From assembly GCA_031472005.1 (NCBI GenBank), contig PZJY01000008.1, forward strand, positions 1,426,001 through 1,490,000: DNA of 64,000 nt. The letters run 5' to 3'. Numbering within the stretch: the first letter of the stretch is position 1; every line of letters begins with the position of its first letter. The DNA comes from Tetracladium setigerum (taxonomy: Eukaryota; Ascomycota; Leotiomycetes; Helotiales). Of the stretch, positions 61,199-64,000 are shown in pieces. The translations under genes and the position numbers were made by a program. The notes beneath the pieces were generated by a model. It saw only the letters and a list, made by a program, of their open reading frames with translations, did not search any database and had not been told where the DNA came from.

Positions 61199-62623
61199 AT
61201 GTCTGCTAACAATAACCCCGAAGGCTCCAACCGGGAGTTATCTCGCACCCCAACGGCAGCTCCATCTGGTCTGGTGCTATCTCAACCACGAGAGCAGAGA
61301 CAACGATTCAAGACGCCCCCTGAAAACATGCCTGCCATGACTTTAAGGTCGCCGCCATTACCTCCCATGCTCCATCAAATGGCATACGATGAACAAAGAC
61401 AGTTCCGCCTCTCCAGGCCGCGAACACAGGTCGAGCCAGTCGAACTCCCATCAATTCGACAGGTGAGAGTTGTTGCTACCTCCTTCAACACTGTTTTGCT
61501 AATTTGATCATAGGCAGTACCAGAGATTCAAACACGAGGGAATAGGGAAACTCATTACCGAACCGACTCTCCAAGACAACGCTCGCCATTCAGTTCACGA
61601 CTCCCAGACGCTCTCAAGCGCAGAAGAATCACACCAGATGATGGGGATGAATCGGATCCACGAGACCCGATCTTTCAACGGCGCTCTAGGAGCCCTACAC
61701 GACCAGGACAGCGAGCGTATCGGTCAACTGCCTCGCCAACTTCGTCAGCTCGACGAGGAAGTGTACAATCTACTAGTGATTCAAGAAATGGATCAACACG
61801 TCCAAGTCCTCACTCCCAAACGCGAACACTTCCTCCCATTCGATCCCCTTCGATGGAATCGGTCGGGCTACCTTCTAGACAAGAGTGGCGTCCAATGCTT
61901 CCTAGTCTACCCCCAATGACTTTTGACCAACGTGGTCCTGCCCCTTTGGTTCGAAGAGACAGCAACCTGGGAGAATATGCTTATGACTCCCTTCGCTCTG
62001 GTTCTCAGCCTTATTCTCAACAGAACACTTATGAACCAACTCCCTCTCATGCTTCATCAGGATACGCGAACAATTTCCATTCTCGGGCTCCGTCCTATCC
62101 TGGACCGTCGGAAAGAACTCCATTCTCAAATCATCACCAATATTCCAACAGTAGCAACTTCCCATATGGCACAGAGGTGCATGATTCTGGGGCTGAAGGA
62201 AAACAAAGAAAGAGAAGAGGAAATCTTCCCAAGGAGACCACCGATAAACTCCGGGCTTGGTTCGTCAGTCACGTCCAACATCCATATCCCACCGAGGATG
62301 AGAAGCAAGAATTGATGAGGCAGACGGGTCTTTTAATGAGTAAGTTATATTCAGCACTGTCTAAGTACATCATTTAACACAATCCAGATCAAATCTCGAA
62401 CTGGTTTATCAATGCTCGTCGACGCCAGCTTCCTGCGATGATGAACAATGCGAGGGCGGAAATCGATGCGAGGTCAGCAAGAGGGCCTGAAACTTCCAAC
62501 TCAAACGGAGCAGATTATGGGAGTCAACAAAGGAGTAGCGGCACATCTCCCGAGAGCGAGGACATGGGGAGTGGATATGACGAGGAGTACCTAGACCGAT
62601 CACGAGAGATGAGAGGTTTCTAA
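61199..62623 (+). CDS. TALE/KN homeodomain transcription factor
   Basis: Three exons (61199-61462, 61514-62339, 62388-62623) sum to 1,326 nt, 441 residues. The N-terminal 300 residues are Ser/Pro/Arg/Gln-rich and low-complexity. A basic stretch (KQRKRRGNLP) starts the homeodomain, which contains the TALE three-residue extension (HPYPTEDEK) between helices 1 and 2 and the recognition helix NQISNWFINARRR, split by the second intron just before NQ. The C-terminal tail is Ser/Glu-rich. KN-type homeodomain proteins in ascomycetes regulate conidiation, fruiting-body development and hyphal differentiation. The start follows an in-frame reading with no nearer ATG. Its upstream region is unusually long (10 kb). 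Confidence 0.94.
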
Positions 62624-63007
62624 GATTCCTTCCACGAGGCTACGATTCATGTATAAAAATGGGTTTATTTTCACGGTCATAGGGTTTACGGCCGCAGCGT
62701 TTGAGTTTTTGCGGGAAATTGATGGGAACAACAGTCACCACAAAAGGAGGAATTAATCAGGAAGGGAGGAGAACAGTACTTTTCTCGTAAATTTTTCAGT
62801 TACCTAGATCGGGGTGTTCTCTTCCATAGCAGGTCGTTTCGTCGGTTTGGAATTCCGCGTGCAAAAATGGGAGGAGAGACCGGCCCAACTGTACATACCT
62901 AGGTAGCCATCGTCACAAATTAAGAGCGTTGAGTCTCGAAAATTAATATCAATATGAGAGAGTTCAGCCTTCGCAGTGAAGATTGCCACTGCTTCGCACT
63001 GTATGAC

Positions 63008-63030
63008 CATGGTCATGGTCATGGTCATGG
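63008..63030. repeat. CATGGT hexamer tandem repeat
   Basis: Nearly four copies of CATGGT, with another CCAT just upstream. Short and non-coding here. Confidence 0.9.
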
Positions 63031-63723
63031 CCAGAGCGAGCGGTCTCGATTCCGGCTTCTCGCCAAGAAGGATTGATCGAGAGTGTTCAGTCGGCTGGTC
63101 CCTTGGCATCTTGTGAGGGAAAGATGTCAGTTTGTCAGGGATGGAAGAAGACTTTGACTGAATTAGTAAAACTTCCGAGACAAGAAATCGGGATGGCATG
63201 GCGCAAACAGTTACAGTAGTTACGGTCGCCAAGACACCCCGAAAGATTTACGAAGTAGTTGGCGGCACTGAACAGAGGTAGTAAGTAGGCTACGAAGTAG
63301 AGTCGATCCGTTGCTTTGATCTACACAAATCGAAGGAAGGAATGCCTCTAATCTCTGCCCTGCGTGAGCTAAAAGAACATCCCAAGAAGAGGAGCTACTC
63401 TAGTTGTGCATAATTAATTGGTAGTCAGGTACGTACCTTTTTAGATTTTATGTTTTGCTCGCTCTTTCGGCTTCAAGGGACCGGGGGTCTCTGGACTGAT
63501 AGAGTTGCCACGGCTTGTCATTAATTATGGTCCTCGAGATCTTGAACGCTTATTACCGTTAGTTAGAGAAAGGCATAAGGTTCCGCGGGTTGATGACTGG
63601 ATAATAATATGCAATGCCGTCCGTCTGACCCTGTAACCCAATCTATGGAACGAACTGTTTGAATAATGTGCGGAGATTTATTGGTTGGGGATAAATAAGG
63701 CTTTTTTCATGTACTGTACCTTT

Positions 63724-63739
63724 GGTACTGTACAGTACC
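63724..63739. repeat. Perfect 16-bp palindrome GGTACTGTACAGTACC
   Basis: The 16 bases read identically on both strands. A further GTACTGTACC lies 4 bp upstream (63711-63720), giving overlapping inverted-repeat possibilities. The same core (GTACTGTAC) occurs near 51,860-51,900. Confidence 0.95.
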
Positions 63740-64000
63740 TCGTACATATCGATGGATGCATGATGATATACATACGTTAGGAAAAAGCAAAAAGAAAGGG
63801 TGATGTTTTTTTCCCTTGACGTTGACGTTGACATCTGACATGTGTAGTTCGAGGGTTCGGTACTGCAATGTAGGCTTCCTTGACCTGTCTCACTTTCTAA
63901 AACTTGGGCCCCCAGACTCTCCGTCTCTCTGTGCACCATCTCTCTCTCTCCAATTAATGATGATGGCGCATGTGAACTTGTTTCACAGCGAAAATGAAAA

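Larger units (their letters stand above)
62624..64000. other. Homeobox gene 3' flank to window end
   Basis: 1.4 kb with no supportable ORF or RNA gene. Contains the CATGGT tandem (63008-63030), a GACGTT tandem (63816-63832), the palindrome at 63724-63739 and a CT dinucleotide run near 63,940. Confidence 0.5.

Overview
The window is nuclear DNA of a filamentous ascomycete (Pezizomycotina). Genes are broken by many short introns of about 45-150 bp with GT...AG ends and CTAAC/CTGAC-type branch sites, intergenic regions vary from under 200 bp to 10 kb, and the gene content is typical of moulds: a Zn2Cys6 regulator, an MDR-type ABC pump, an AA9 lytic polysaccharide monooxygenase with a CBM1, a secreted oxalate decarboxylase, an S28 peptidase, CipC and a P450. 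A plant-associated or saprotrophic leotiomycete would fit, but I cannot fix the species. All exon joins were made by eye, checked by reading frame and family conservation.

Layout. 0-4.3 kb: a ZZ-finger/P-loop GTPase gene (minus), divergent from an unknown coiled-coil gene (plus). 4.3-6.1 kb: secreted S28 prolyl peptidase (minus). 6.9-12.1 kb: full-length ABCB exporter (minus), divergent across 0.9 kb from a Zn2Cys6/fungal-MHR transcription factor (13.0-16.2 kb), a plausible regulator-pump pair. 16.9-20.6 kb: P2-type cation ATPase (minus). 20.6-24.4 kb: empty spacer. 24.4-25.9 kb: secreted bicupin oxalate decarboxylase. 26.6-27.1 kb: CipC/DUF3759. 28.2-28.8 kb: histone H4 (minus).

30.7-35.8 kb is a compact housekeeping block with two divergent promoters: TRAPP subunit Trs20 (minus) with mitoribosomal protein mL60 (plus), and nuclear cap-binding CBP20 (minus) with nucleoporin Nup82 (plus). 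36.1-38.3 kb: a P450 (minus). 41.3-42.6 kb: AA9-CBM1. 43.2-44.3 kb: a gene with a zinc-binding His-Me-endonuclease-like loop and an unclear, possibly decayed 3' part. 45.7-46.7 kb: PlsC acyltransferase of the Loa1/Vps66 type (minus). 47.3-50.8 kb: kinesin-14. 50.8-61.2 kb: a 10 kb region with no supportable gene, leading into a TALE homeobox regulator (61.2-62.6 kb).

The most notable sequence-level result is that four otherwise well-conserved genes (ABC exporter, Zn2Cys6 factor, Nup82, kinesin-14) each carry one frame break, and each is cured by adding one G to a coding-strand G run at the break. This pattern points to homopolymer under-calling in the assembly rather than four independent pseudogenes. 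The most novel-looking gene is the ZZ-finger GTPase at the left edge with its divergent coiled-coil neighbour.
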